From assembly GCA_964459985.1 (NCBI GenBank), contig CAYWOS010000004.1:1-64000 (forward strand): a DNA stretch of 64,000 nucleotides, written 5' to 3'. The stretch is from CAYWOS01 sp964459985. Its GTDB lineage: Bacteria; Bacillota; Clostridia; Christensenellales; Aristaeellaceae. Each line of letters opens with the position of its first letter. Within the stretch, counting starts at the first letter, position 1. A program made the translations under genes and the position numbers. The notes under the pieces were generated by a model, which saw only the letters and a program-made list of their open reading frames with translations, had not been told where the DNA came from and did no database searches. Shown piece after piece: positions 1-8,505 of this stretch.

Positions 1-2
1 CC

Positions 3-443
3 GTGATGCCCGAGAACTCGTCCGACCCCTCCGCCAGCCCCTCCCCGGGCGCGGAGGGCGGCGAGGGGACGACGGTGGGCGGCGGCGGCGGCGTGACGAC
101 GCTGAACGAGGCGAAGCAGACGTCCGAGCAGATCGACGACGCGGTGGAAAAGCTGACCGAGGTGGCGGACGCCGAGGTGGTCGCCGTGGGCACGCTGGCG
201 CTGGTGGGCGTGCAGTTTGACGATCAGTACAAGGGCGGACTGGACGACCGCGTGAAAAAGATGATTCTGGCGCGCGCGCAGACGGTGGACAGCGAGATCG
301 ATTCGGTCGCCGTGACCGACGACGAATCGCTCGTGAGTCGCATCGAGGAACTGTCCGACGCGCTGGAGAGCGCGTCGTCGCTCGGCGAGATCGCCGCGCA
401 GGCGGAAACGCTCGCGGAGCAGATCGGCACGTACAGGGAATGA
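3..443 (+). CDS. YhcN/YlaJ-type sporulation lipoprotein, 5'-truncated
   Basis: The second half of this 146-residue fragment has the YhcN/YlaJ pattern: a TALVGVQFDDQYKG core, then a DDRVKKMI helix, then IDSVAVTDD. Members are spore-associated lipoproteins whose exact role is not settled. The first 35 residues are low-complexity Ser/Pro/Gly linker, and no signal peptide or lipobox is present. The frame runs open to the window edge, so the GTG at 3 is probably internal and the true start lies upstream. The stop overlaps the next ATG by 4 nt, suggesting translational coupling. Family assignment is by motif memory. Confidence 0.75.
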   Translation: MMPENSSDPSASPSPGAEGGEGTTVGGGGGVTTLNEAKQTSEQIDDAVEKLTEVADAEVVAVGTLALVGVQFDDQYKGGLDDRVKKMILARAQTVDSEIDSVAVTDDESLVSRIEELSDALESASSLGEIAAQAETLAEQIGTYRE

Positions 444-835
444 CGTTCTCCGTCGCCGGTTTCCGGCGGCGTATGCTGTCGGGCGCGCTCCCTGCCGCCC
501 TCGCCGCGGGCGCGCTTTCGCCGGGCGTCACGCTCGCGTGTCTCGCGGCGTGGACGCTCGTCAGTTTGCGCGGCGCGCGCTGCGTCTATCCGTACAAAAG
601 AGGACGCGGGCGATTCAGCCGCGTCCTTGTCGCCTATCTGACGTTCGCCTGCGTGTTTCTCGCGCTGACGGCGCTTTTGTCGCCCGTCCTGCCGCCGCTC
701 CCGCGAAAAAGCGGAGCGGCGGTTTTCGGCGTGTGCGCGGCGGCGGACGCCGCGCGGCTGCGCCTTTCACGCGGGCGCGAGCGCGCGCTGTGCGGCGCGC
801 TTGCCATTGCGGCCGCCTGCCTTTACGCGCGGTAA
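440..835 (+). CDS. small hydrophobic membrane protein, hypothetical
   Basis: This 131-residue protein is unrecognised. It has about three or four hydrophobic stretches: one near residues 12-42, one near 63-87, and two weaker ones near 92-104 and 117-129. These are separated by short Arg-rich loops, which suits a small integral membrane protein. The ATG sits in an ATGA overlap with the preceding sporulation lipoprotein, the main support for it being real. It converges with the SPOCS-LysM gene and overlaps that gene's last 13 nt. An accompanying role in the sporulation membrane is only inferred from the neighbour. Confidence 0.55.
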   Translation: MTFSVAGFRRRMLSGALPAALAAGALSPGVTLACLAAWTLVSLRGARCVYPYKRGRGRFSRVLVAYLTFACVFLALTALLSPVLPPLPRKSGAAVFGVCAAADAARLRLSRGRERALCGALAIAAACLYAR

Positions 836-2349
836 ACCATCACGGGCGTGCCGCTCGCCGGGTCGTCGGGCAGCTCGGGATTGAGCTGCCGGATCGTCTC
901 GGGCGTTACGCGGCGGCGCTTGGCGACGTCCCAGAGCGTTTCGCCGGGCTGCAGGAAATACAGCGTCAGCCCGCTTTCGGGCGCGGGCGCGGGCGTCACG
1001 GACGCGTCGGTGACGATTTCGCGCGCGCACCGCCTTACGCCCGTCGCCGCCAATGTCAGCACGCATTTGATCTCGGCGTGATCGCCCGTGACCGCCGATA
1101 CCTCGGCGTCGCTGACCGAAAGCGTCAGTTGATCGCCGGGCAACGCCGACGTCTGGAAGGCGACGCGGAAGGGCTCCTCGACGGCCAGCGATACCGGCGC
1201 GTCGCCCTCGTCGGTCAAATACAGGATATCGGACGCCGCCGCGCCCTCGACGATCAGTTTGTCGCCCTGACGCTCGGCCTTGAGCGGCGTGGCGCGCACG
1301 AACGCCAGCACCGCCGTGCGCATTTTGGGCGCGTTCGCGGGCAGCACGGGCGACAGCCGCAGGCTTTCCGACGCGCGTTCGGACGCCGAGCCGCAGCGAA
1401 AGCGCGCGTTTTGCCTTGTCAACGTTATTTCGCCCTCGCCCGTGGTAAAGCCGTCCGAAAGCAGCGTGATTTCCTCGTCCTCCGCCATCGCCGCGCGCGT
1501 GTGCAGCTGGATTTCAACGCGCATTTCGGGCGTGTCGCCGCCGTCCTGATGCAGCACCGCCACGTCGCGCACGGCGGTCTGCGCCATCACGCGCGCGCCC
1601 GGCGCGCCGGCCAGCAGCACCGTCTGCTCAAAAGGCAGGATGTGGCGCGTTTTGAGGATCGGCTTTTGCGCGTTGTCGGCGGCGTGGTACGCCTCGATAT
1701 GCAGGATGCCCGTCACCGCCGTCGCGCCGTCGGGCGCGGGCAGGATGTCCTCGATCTGCGCGTCGGCGACGGCGTACAGCGTATCGGTGATCCGCAGCGT
1801 GCCGGGCAGCGCCACCGTTTCGCGCACCAGCGCGTCGCCCTCGCCCTCTCCCGTTTCGCGCTCGAGCGTGATCGTCTCGGCGCGAACGACGGGCGGCGGC
1901 TCGCTTTCGATGCCGCTCACGCAGGAGATTTTGCGCCGGACGACCGCCTCGCCCTCGAGCGCGACGACCGCCGACAGCATCAGCCGTCCGCCGAACGCCT
2001 TGCCCGTCGCGGAGATGACTTCGCCGCGCACGTTCGCGGGCAGCGCCTGCGCCGCCTCGGGCTGCTGCACGAGCGGCAGCGTCTGCGTGAAATCGGCGCC
2101 CGCCTCGAGCGCGGCGATCTTGGTCAGATCGCCCTGCGCGTACAGCACATGGAAGGTGACGCGCCCGTCCGCCGTCACGCGGCTGCCCGCCATCTCGCCG
2201 CCGTTCATGCGCACCGTCGCGTCGCAGTGGTAAACGCGCGCCTCCTCGCGCAGCCCGCCGGGCAGCGCGATTTCCGCCTCCACCGTCGTTTGCGACGGAC
2301 GCGCCGATAAAACCTGCTCTATATCGATCTGCTCCCGCTGAACCTTCAT
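823..2349 (-). CDS. SPOCS (DUF3794) and LysM domain spore protein
   Basis: The 508-residue protein has repeated DUF3794/SPOCS-like beta-rich domains, as in SpoVID/SafA-type coat morphogenesis proteins. A C-terminal LysM domain (about residues 455-508) contains FLQPGETLWDVAKR and ETIRQLNPEL. LysM binds peptidoglycan and SPOCS domains mediate coat or cortex assembly, so a spore envelope role is likely. I chose the ATG at 2349 because GGAGG lies 7 nt upstream. The longer open frame to 2499 runs into the 74-bp repeat array and is not coding. It is divergent from the MATE gene. Confidence 0.85.
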   Translation of the reverse strand: MKVQREQIDIEQVLSARPSQTTVEAEIALPGGLREEARVYHCDATVRMNGGEMAGSRVTADGRVTFHVLYAQGDLTKIAALEAGADFTQTLPLVQQPEAAQALPANVRGEVISATGKAFGGRLMLSAVVALEGEAVVRRKISCVSGIESEPPPVVRAETITLERETGEGEGDALVRETVALPGTLRITDTLYAVADAQIEDILPAPDGATAVTGILHIEAYHAADNAQKPILKTRHILPFEQTVLLAGAPGARVMAQTAVRDVAVLHQDGGDTPEMRVEIQLHTRAAMAEDEEITLLSDGFTTGEGEITLTRQNARFRCGSASERASESLRLSPVLPANAPKMRTAVLAFVRATPLKAERQGDKLIVEGAAASDILYLTDEGDAPVSLAVEEPFRVAFQTSALPGDQLTLSVSDAEVSAVTGDHAEIKCVLTLAATGVRRCAREIVTDASVTPAPAPESGLTLYFLQPGETLWDVAKRRRVTPETIRQLNPELPDDPASGTPVMVYRA

Positions 2350-2434
2350 GCCGCATCCTCCCTCCGTCCATGCCATGCGTATGCGCGGCGAAAGCAAAAT
2401 ATGTTCCGTTTGCCTCTCGCGCGAATGCGGGAAG

Positions 2435-2443
2435 TATGATAAT
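2435..2443 (+). promoter_or_regulatory. possible -10 region ahead of the 74-bp repeat array
   Basis: TATGAT (2435-2440) overlaps GATAAT (2438-2443). A poor -35, TTGCCT (2410-2415), is 19 nt upstream of the former. Using GATAAT, the expected start site falls at about 2450, the first base of the first 74-bp unit. The weak -35 keeps confidence modest. Confidence 0.4.
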
Positions 2444-2449
2444 ATGTTG

Positions 2450-2897
2450 AGGAAAACCGAAGGTTTTCCGGGTCGGCGGGCGGTATACGGGTTCCGCACG
2501 CCGACAAACGAACGGGAAGGTTTAGGAAAACCGAAGGTTTTCCGGGTCGGCGGACGGTATACGGGTTCCGCACGCCGACAAACGAACGGGAAGGTTTAGG
2601 AAAACCGAAGGTTTTCCGGGTCGGCGGACGGTATACGGGTTCCGCACGCCGACAAACGAACGGGGAGGTTTAGGAAAACCGAANNNNNNNNNNNNNNNNN
2701 NNNNNNNNNNNNNNNNNNNNNNNNNNNNNNNNNNNNNNNNNNNNNNNNNNNNNNNNNNNNNNNNNNNNNNNNNNNNNNNNNNNCGGTATACGGGTTCCGC
2801 ACGCCGACAAACGAACGGGGAGGTTTAGGAAAACCGAAGGTTTTCCGGGTCGGCGGGCGGTATACGGGTTCCGCACGCCGACAAACGAACGGGGAGG
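2450..2897 (+). repeat. 74-bp tandem repeat array (two-hairpin unit), interrupted by a gap
   Basis: Units begin at 2450, 2524, 2598, 2672 and 2827 (exact 74-nt period), with one lost in the gap. Each unit carries a perfect hairpin, GGAAAACC-GAA-GGTTTTCC. It then has a larger stem GTCGGCG/CGCCGAC closing an inner GCGG/CCGC around a loop containing ACGGGTT, and ends with an SD-like GGGAAGG or GGGGAGG. Units differ only at single positions (GGCGGG or GGCGGA; GGGAAGG or GGGGAGG). The last unit's GGGGAGG is the ribosome binding site of the MATE gene. 74 is not a multiple of 3, so the array is not coding. Collapsing the gap overlap leaves four units; the real number is unresolved because the unit is longer than the 55-nt overlap. 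Confidence 0.95.
2684..2783. other. 100-N scaffold gap with 55-nt identical flanks
   Basis: The 55 nt ending at 2683 (from 2629) are identical to the 55 nt starting at 2784 (to 2838). This suggests two contigs that overlap by 55 nt were joined with a fixed 100-N spacer. The gap falls inside the 74-bp array, so repeat copy number is unreliable. Confidence 0.9.
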
Positions 2898-2901
2898 ACG
2901 T

Positions 2902-4272
2902 ATGCGCGCGAGGGATATGACGCGGGGCAGACCGGGACGGCTGATTCTTTCCTTTGCTCTGCCGCTCATGGCGGGGAGCGTGTTTCAGCAGGCGTACACG
3001 CTGACCGATCTGGCGATCGTGGGCAAATTTGTGGGCGTCGAGGCGCTGGCGGCGGTCGGCGTATCCGACTGGTATAACTGGATGATGCTCAGCGTCGTGA
3101 TCGGCTTCACGCAGGGCTTTTCCATATTAATGTCGCAGTATTTCGGCGCGGGCGACGCGCGCGGACTGAAAAAGGCGTTCGCCATGTCGGTCTTTTTGAG
3201 CGCGCTGACGGCGGCGGCGGGGCTGATGCTGGGGCAGGGCATGGCGGTCACGGTGCTCAAGGTGCTGCGGACGCCCGAGAATATTTTCGACAACGCGCTT
3301 TTGTACATCCGCGTGTGTTTTTCGGGCATTCCCGTGATCACGGGCTACAACCTGCTCGCGGGCGCGCTGCGCGCGCTGGGCGATTCCCGGACGCCGCTCG
3401 CGGCGATCATCCTGTCGTCGCTGATCAATATCGCGCTTGATTTCCTGTTCGTGGTGGGCGCGGGGCTTGGCATCGCGGGCGCGGCGGCGGCGACGGTGAT
3501 CGCGCAGACGGCGTCGATGATCTACTGCCTGTTCGCCGTGCGCCGCGCCGCGGCGCTGCACCCGACGGGCGCGGACTGGAAGATCGACCGTCCTCTCTGC
3601 TCAAGGCTGATCAAGCTCGGCGCGCCCATCGCGCTGCAAAACGGCGTGATCTCGTGCGGCGGCATGGCGGTGCAGCGCGTGGTCAACAGATTCGGCTTTC
3701 TGTTCATCGCCGGTTATACGGCGACCAACAAGCTCTACGGCATATTGGAATTGGCCGCCATCGCGTTTGGCGGCGCGCTGTCGGTTTACACCGGGCAAAA
3801 CATGGGCGCGAGGCAGTACGCGCGCATCCGCGCGGGCGTGCGCGAGGCGACGAAAATCTTCCTCGGCACATCGGCGGTCATCTGCGCGCTGATGCTCCTG
3901 CTGGGCAAGCCGATCCTGTCGCTGTTCATCGAGGCGCCGCCCGAGGAATACGCGCGCGTGATGGGCTACGCCTTTGATTATCTGACGCTCATGAGCCTAT
4001 GCCTGCCGATCCTGTACATGCTCTACGTCTACCGCAGCGCCCTGCAGGGCATGGGCGACACCGTGATCCCGATGGTATCGGGCTTTGTCGAATTGGCGAT
4101 GCGCGTGAGCGCGGCGGTGCTGCTCACCGGCGTGATCGGCGAGTACGGCGCGTACGTCGCCGAGGTCGCGGCGTGGACGGGCGCGGCGACGCTGCTGGGC
4201 ATCGCGTATTTCGCGCGCGCAAAAAGAATGCCGGGGGAAAACGCTCCTCTGGAAGAATTGCCGTTATCGTAA
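2902..4272 (+). CDS. MATE family efflux transporter
   Basis: This 456-residue membrane protein has the MATE layout: two six-helix bundles, an opening GRLILSFALPLMAG segment, and the repeat-type motif LLAGALRALGDSRTP near residue 150. The equivalent YRSALQGMGDTVIP lies near 378. MATE proteins export cationic drugs or metabolites using Na+ or H+ gradients at the cytoplasmic membrane. Length is typical. The start at 2902 has GGGGAGG 4 nt upstream, supplied by the last 74-bp repeat unit, so expression may depend on how that leader folds. The substrate cannot be predicted. Confidence 0.93.
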   Translation: MRARDMTRGRPGRLILSFALPLMAGSVFQQAYTLTDLAIVGKFVGVEALAAVGVSDWYNWMMLSVVIGFTQGFSILMSQYFGAGDARGLKKAFAMSVFLSALTAAAGLMLGQGMAVTVLKVLRTPENIFDNALLYIRVCFSGIPVITGYNLLAGALRALGDSRTPLAAIILSSLINIALDFLFVVGAGLGIAGAAAATVIAQTASMIYCLFAVRRAAALHPTGADWKIDRPLCSRLIKLGAPIALQNGVISCGGMAVQRVVNRFGFLFIAGYTATNKLYGILELAAIAFGGALSVYTGQNMGARQYARIRAGVREATKIFLGTSAVICALMLLLGKPILSLFIEAPPEEYARVMGYAFDYLTLMSLCLPILYMLYVYRSALQGMGDTVIPMVSGFVELAMRVSAAVLLTGVIGEYGAYVAEVAAWTGAATLLGIAYFARAKRMPGENAPLEELPLS

Positions 4273-4306
4273 CCGGGGAAAGCTTTTCCTTGGAGGAATT
4301 GCCGTC

Positions 4307-4531
4307 ATGAAACAGCCCGCGCCCGCGCAAACTGGGCGCGAGGTGATCGGGATGGAAAACGGCGAATTGCCGGTAGGGTTTAGCATGTCGCTGGCGCAGA
4401 ATCCGGGCGCGATGGCGGCGTTCTTCGATATGGACGAAACGGCGCGGCGCGACGTGATCGCGCGCTCGCGCGGCGTGCGATCGGGCGACGAAATGCGCGC
4501 GCTGGTGGATAATCTGCGCAAAAGATCATAG
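4307..4531 (+). CDS. small conserved-type hypothetical protein
   Basis: The 74-residue soluble protein has GFSMSLAQNPGAMAAFF followed by a short helix and an EMRALVDNLRK tail. It resembles small proteins I recall downstream of many Clostridia genes, but I know no function. GGAGG lies 10 nt before the ATG. The 20 bases before it (TGGAGGAATTGCCGTCATGA) nearly repeat the end of the MATE gene (TGGAAGAATTGCCGTTATCG at 4249-4268), as if a short local duplication created its leader. It is probably co-transcribed with the MATE gene 34 nt upstream. Confidence 0.65.
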   Translation: MKQPAPAQTGREVIGMENGELPVGFSMSLAQNPGAMAAFFDMDETARRDVIARSRGVRSGDEMRALVDNLRKRS

Positions 4532-4606
4532 GCCGGACGCGCGATTCCCGCGCGGCGGCCGGGCGGACACGCGGGGCGCATCGGACAGCTTGCGAAATCG
4601 GCGCGG

Positions 4607-5232
<626 letters not shown>

Positions 5233-5236
<4 letters not shown>

Positions 5237-6459
5237 TCTTTCAGAATCACGCGGCAGTAGCTCTTTTTGCCCTTGCGCAGAAGGACGCCGTCCGCCGCGA
5301 AATCGCCCTCGGCGAGCGTTTTGTCGATGTCCTCGACCTTGGAATCATTGATCAGCACGGCGCCCTGCTGCACCATCTTGCGCGCCTCGCCCCGGCTGGC
5401 GCACAGCCCGCACAGCGACAGCAGCGTCGTCAGCCGCGCGTCCTCTGCAAGCGCCGCCTTTGTCCATTCGTAGGTCGGCACGTCGGCCGCCGCGCCGCCG
5501 CCGAACAGCGCCGCCGCCGCCATCTGCGCCTTGTCCGCCTCCTGCTGCCCGTGGACGAGCTTGGTGCATTCGTAGGCGAGCACTTTTTTCGCCTCGTTGA
5601 CGCCGCTTCCCTCCAGCGCGCTCAACCGGCGCACCTCGTCCATCGGCAGGAAGGTCAGCAGCGCCAGACATTTCGCCACGTCGGCGTCGGCGATATTGCG
5701 CCAGTACTGGTAGAAATCATACGGCGAGCACAGATCGGCGTCGAGCCACAGCGCGCCCTTTTCGGTCTTGCCCATCTTTTTGCCCTCGTGGTTGAGGAGC
5801 AGTTTGAAGGTGCAGGCGAAGGCGTCCTCGCGCTCCTTGCGGCGGATAAGATCGGCGCCGGCGAGCATATTGCTCCACTGGTCGTCGCCGCCCATTTCCA
5901 GTCGGCAGCCGAAGCGCTTGAACAACTGCAGGAAATCGTAGGACTGCATCAGCATGTAGTTGAATTCGAGGAAGGTCAGCCCGCGCTCGAGACGCTGCTT
6001 GTAGCACTCGGCGGCGAGCATCCGGTTGACCGAGAAATGCACGCCGATGTCGCGGATGAACTCGACGTATTTCACGTCCATCAGCCAGTCGGCGTTGTTG
6101 ACGAGCATGGCCTTGCCCTCGCCGAACTCGATGAATCGCTCGAGCTGGCTTTTGATGCCAGCGACGTTGCGCGCGATGGTCTCGACCGTCATCATTTTGC
6201 GCATGTCGGTCTTGCCGCTCGGGTCGCCGATCATCGCCGTCGCGCCGCCGACCAGCGCGATGGGGATATGCCCGGCTTTTTGCATGTGCGCCATGGCGAT
6301 GATGGGGATGAAATGCCCGAAATGCAGGCTGGTCGCCGTCGGGTCGAAGCCGACGTAGAAGGCGGTCGGCTCCTTTTCCAGCCGCTTGTACAGATCGTCC
6401 TCAAAGGTGATTTGCGCCAGAAATCCGCGCTCGCGCAGGGTATCCAGTACGTTCGTCAT
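5233..6459 (-). CDS. tyrS: tyrosine--tRNA ligase
   Basis: TyrRS is a class I enzyme that charges tRNA-Tyr in the cytoplasm. The 408-residue product has the HIGH-type motif HFGH at residues 46-49, a KMSKS-type motif KMGKT near 230, and a C-terminal S4 RNA-binding domain (KMVQQGAVLINDSKVED). I chose the ATG at 6459 because GAGGAG lies 8 nt upstream and it overlaps the aminotransferase stop by 4 nt; the longer frame is upstream read-through. An upstream tyrosine T-box leader fits this identity. Confidence 0.97.
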
Positions 6460-7649
6460 GATTTTTTCTCCTCTTTCAGCACGTTGTTCAGGATGTCCAT
6501 GCCGCGCGCGATCTGGGAAAGCGTCGGCATGGAAAAATTGAGCCGCAGCGTGTTTTCGTGTCCGCCGTCCACGTAGAAATGCGTGCCCGGGACGTACGCC
6601 GCGCCCTTTGCCACGCACTTGTTCAGGATGTCAAGCGCGTTCAGCCCGTCTTCCAGCTCGGCAAAGATGAACAGCCCGCCCTCGGGCTTCGTATATCGCG
6701 CGATGCCCCCCGTTTTGCCGAGCAGATCGAGCATGAGCAGCATTTGCCCGCGGTACGCGCCGCAGATGTCCTTCACGTGCGGCTTGAGCAGCCCGCGCCG
6801 CAGATACGCGTCGCAGATCGCTTGATTCAGGTTGGCGGTGTGCACGTCGCTTGACTGTTTGCCGACGGTGCACTTGCGCAAAAGATGCTTGTCGGCGGCG
6901 AGGAAGCCGACGCGCAGGCCGGGCGAAATGACCTTGGAAAAGCTGCCCATGAAGGCGACGAAGCCCGCGCGGTCAAAGGATTTGATCGAGGGCAGGCCCT
7001 CGCCCAGATACCGTAAATCGCGGTACGGATCGTCCTCGGCGACGACGACGCCGTACTGCTCCGCCAGTTCCGCCACGCGTTTTCTGCGCGCAAGCGACAG
7101 CGTGCGACCCGTCGGGTTCTGGAATGTCGGGATCGTATAGATCATTTTGGGATGCTCGCGGCGGATGGCTTCCTCGAGCAGATCGATTCGCATGCCGTCC
7201 TCGTCGCTGGCTACCGGGATCAGTTTCGCCTGATACAGCCGCATACACTGCATGTTGCCCAGAAAGGTCGGGTTTTCCACGACGATTCCGTCGCCCGGCT
7301 CGATCAGCGCGCGGCAGAGCAAGTCCATCGCCTGCGTCGAGCCGGTCACGGGCAGGATCTCGTCCTCTTTGATCTCAAAGGAAAAGCTGTCCTTGAGGTA
7401 CCCGACCAGCGATTCGCGCAGCGGCGCGTAGCCCTCGGTCGCGCCGTACTGCAAAAGAACCTTGCCCTTGTCCAGCAGCAGTTCGCGCGAAAGCTCCGCG
7501 ACCTCTTCGCTTGGCAGCGCGTCGGGCGAGGGGTTGCCGCCGGCAAAGGAAATCATGCCCGGCACGGCGAGCAATTTGAACAATTCGCGGATGGCGCTGC
7601 CCGTCACGCCGTCGAACCGCTTGGCAAACCGGATTTCCGATATCTCCAT
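6456..7649 (-). CDS. PLP-dependent aminotransferase, probably aromatic (Tyr) specific
   Basis: This 397-residue fold-type I aminotransferase is like the catalytic half of MocR/LysN/Aro8-type enzymes. It has FAGGNPSPDALP near residue 33, NPTGRTLS near 180, the PLP-lysine region GSFSKVISPGLRVG near 240, and a C-terminal LRLNFSMP. There is no N-terminal helix-turn-helix. Family substrates include 2-aminoadipate, aromatic and branched-chain amino acids. It is the first gene after a T-box with a UAC (Tyr) specifier and overlaps tyrS by 4 nt, so tyrosine or phenylalanine transamination is my inference. AAGGAAG lies 4 nt before the ATG. Confidence 0.88.
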   Translation of the reverse strand: MEISEIRFAKRFDGVTGSAIRELFKLLAVPGMISFAGGNPSPDALPSEEVAELSRELLLDKGKVLLQYGATEGYAPLRESLVGYLKDSFSFEIKEDEILPVTGSTQAMDLLCRALIEPGDGIVVENPTFLGNMQCMRLYQAKLIPVASDEDGMRIDLLEEAIRREHPKMIYTIPTFQNPTGRTLSLARRKRVAELAEQYGVVVAEDDPYRDLRYLGEGLPSIKSFDRAGFVAFMGSFSKVISPGLRVGFLAADKHLLRKCTVGKQSSDVHTANLNQAICDAYLRRGLLKPHVKDICGAYRGQMLLMLDLLGKTGGIARYTKPEGGLFIFAELEDGLNALDILNKCVAKGAAYVPGTHFYVDGGHENTLRLNFSMPTLSQIARGMDILNNVLKEEKKS

Positions 7650-7692
7650 ACGCTGCTTCCTTTCTCTCCCGCGCGGGCGCGTCGGCGTCCCG

Positions 7693-7920
7693 TAAAAGAA
7701 AACCGCCCCCCGTGACGGGAAGGCGGAAAAATCGCGGTACCACTTCCATTCGGCGCCGAAACGACGCCCTTTCGCGCGCTGTATCCGGCGCACCGGCGAA
7801 GGCCTACTTGCTTGCGCGTTCGGTTTCGGGCTCGGGGAGGTATTCGTCCGCCGCGCGCGTCCCCCTCGCACCGACCGGGGGCTCTCTTGCCGCGCCTTCG
7901 ACGGAGTACTTGATCCCGTC
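7693..7920 (-). promoter_or_regulatory. T-box leader, tyrosine specific
   Basis: Reading the minus strand, Stem I elements are AGTACTCC near 7908 and AGAGAG near 7887. A specifier loop GAATACC gives a UAC tyrosine codon at 7842-7840. The T-box core AAGTGGTACCGCGA is at 7745-7732. A competing terminator follows: a CCGCC...GGCGG hairpin at 7726-7703, then a T-rich run. Uncharged tRNA-Tyr would stabilise the antiterminator and let transcription enter the aminotransferase-tyrS-yigZ operon. The gene-free stretch 7650-8115 is explained by this leader, its promoter and a repeat copy. Confidence 0.92.
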
Positions 7921-7944
7921 ATTGCCGTTCATTTCGGCATACAG

Positions 7945-7988
7945 GCGGCGAAACCCGTCCGCCGACCCGGAAAACCCTCGGTTTTCCT
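7945..7988 (-). repeat. single dispersed copy of the 74-bp two-hairpin element
   Basis: The minus strand from 7988 reads AGGAAAACCGAGGGTTTTCC, then GGGTCGGCGGACGG, matching the array units at 2450 with one change in the first loop (GAA to GAG). It then diverges: the second stem becomes GGCGG/CCGCC around a loop that still holds ACGGGTT. The copy starts at the predicted transcription start of the tyrosine T-box operon, ahead of Stem I. Confidence 0.85.
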
Positions 7989-7992
7989 GACC

Positions 7993-8020
7993 ATTATAAC
8001 AAATTCGCCGTGCTTGTCAA
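7993..8020 (-). promoter_or_regulatory. sigma-A promoter of the tyrosine T-box operon
   Basis: TTGACA (8020-8015) and TATAAT (7998-7993) are separated by 16 nt. Both hexamers match consensus exactly. The start site is expected near 7986, inside the first hairpin of the dispersed repeat. Confidence 0.88.
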
Positions 8021-8115
8021 GCGCGAAAAGAAGCCGGCGCGGCGAAATCTCTTTGGAGCCGCGTTGCGCGGACGGAACGCGCCGGAGCGTTTTCTTTGTT
8101 GCAGGCGCGCGGCGC

Positions 8116-8391
8116 TTATCCCCGCGTAAGCGGCGTCACGAGCGGCCTGCCGCGATCCTGCCTTTCGACGCGGTAAAACCCGATCAGGTTGCCCGGCCGC
8201 GCGGCGGCGTACGCCTCGAGCACGCGGCGGGCGTCCTCCAGCTCAAAGCGAACGGACAGTCCGCAGCCCACCGATACGTCGCGCGGCGTCGAGATCACCT
8301 GCGCGCGCACGCCCGCGCGCCGGAGCGCGCCTTCGAACCGCATGACCTGCTGGCGCGAGCGAAACGCGCCGATCCCAAATGTCTCCTTCAT
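8116..8391 (-). CDS. DUF3343 family, putative Se/S carrier-like protein
   Basis: The 91-residue protein matches the small DUF3343 (putative Se/S carrier-like) family: an N-terminal FRSRQQVMRFE helix, STPRDVSVGCGLSVRF with a single cysteine at residue 43, and a C-terminal YRV. Members are thought to carry persulfide or perselenide from cysteine desulfurases. This fits the divergent cysteine desulfurase 114 nt away. GGGAGG lies 7 nt before the ATG. The longer reverse frame through the desulfurase is a shadow. Function is inferred from family and context. Confidence 0.82.
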   Translation of the reverse strand: MKETFGIGAFRSRQQVMRFEGALRRAGVRAQVISTPRDVSVGCGLSVRFELEDARRVLEAYAAARPGNLIGFYRVERQDRGRPLVTPLTRG

Positions 8392-8505
8392 GGTTATGCC
8401 TCCCTTCAAGCTCTCATACAGTATATGGCGAGGCGGAAACGCCGTGAGAAGGGACGTCGGGCGCCCGGCCCCGATCGGCGCGGGCGGCCGCCGGGGGAGG
8501 ACGCT

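Noticed and set aside
538..2310. Very long open frames opposite real genes (for example 538-2310, 12402-15413, 20962-23124)
   Set aside because: Composition is Arg/His/Ala-rich without family motifs, as expected for antisense shadows in GC-rich DNA.
823..2499. Longer N-terminus for the SPOCS-LysM protein
   Set aside because: The extra 50 codons come from the 74-bp repeat and have no ribosome site; ATG 2349 has GGAGG.
2450..2900. Tandem repeats considered as a CRISPR array or a repeat protein
   Set aside because: There are no variable spacers between repeats, and the 74-nt period is not a multiple of three, so neither fits.
2450..2900. Guanidine (ykkC or mini-ykkC) riboswitch before the MATE gene
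   Set aside because: An ACGG sequence occurs in the loop, but the hairpins lack the short ACGR tetraloops of mini-ykkC and the conserved ykkC core was not seen.
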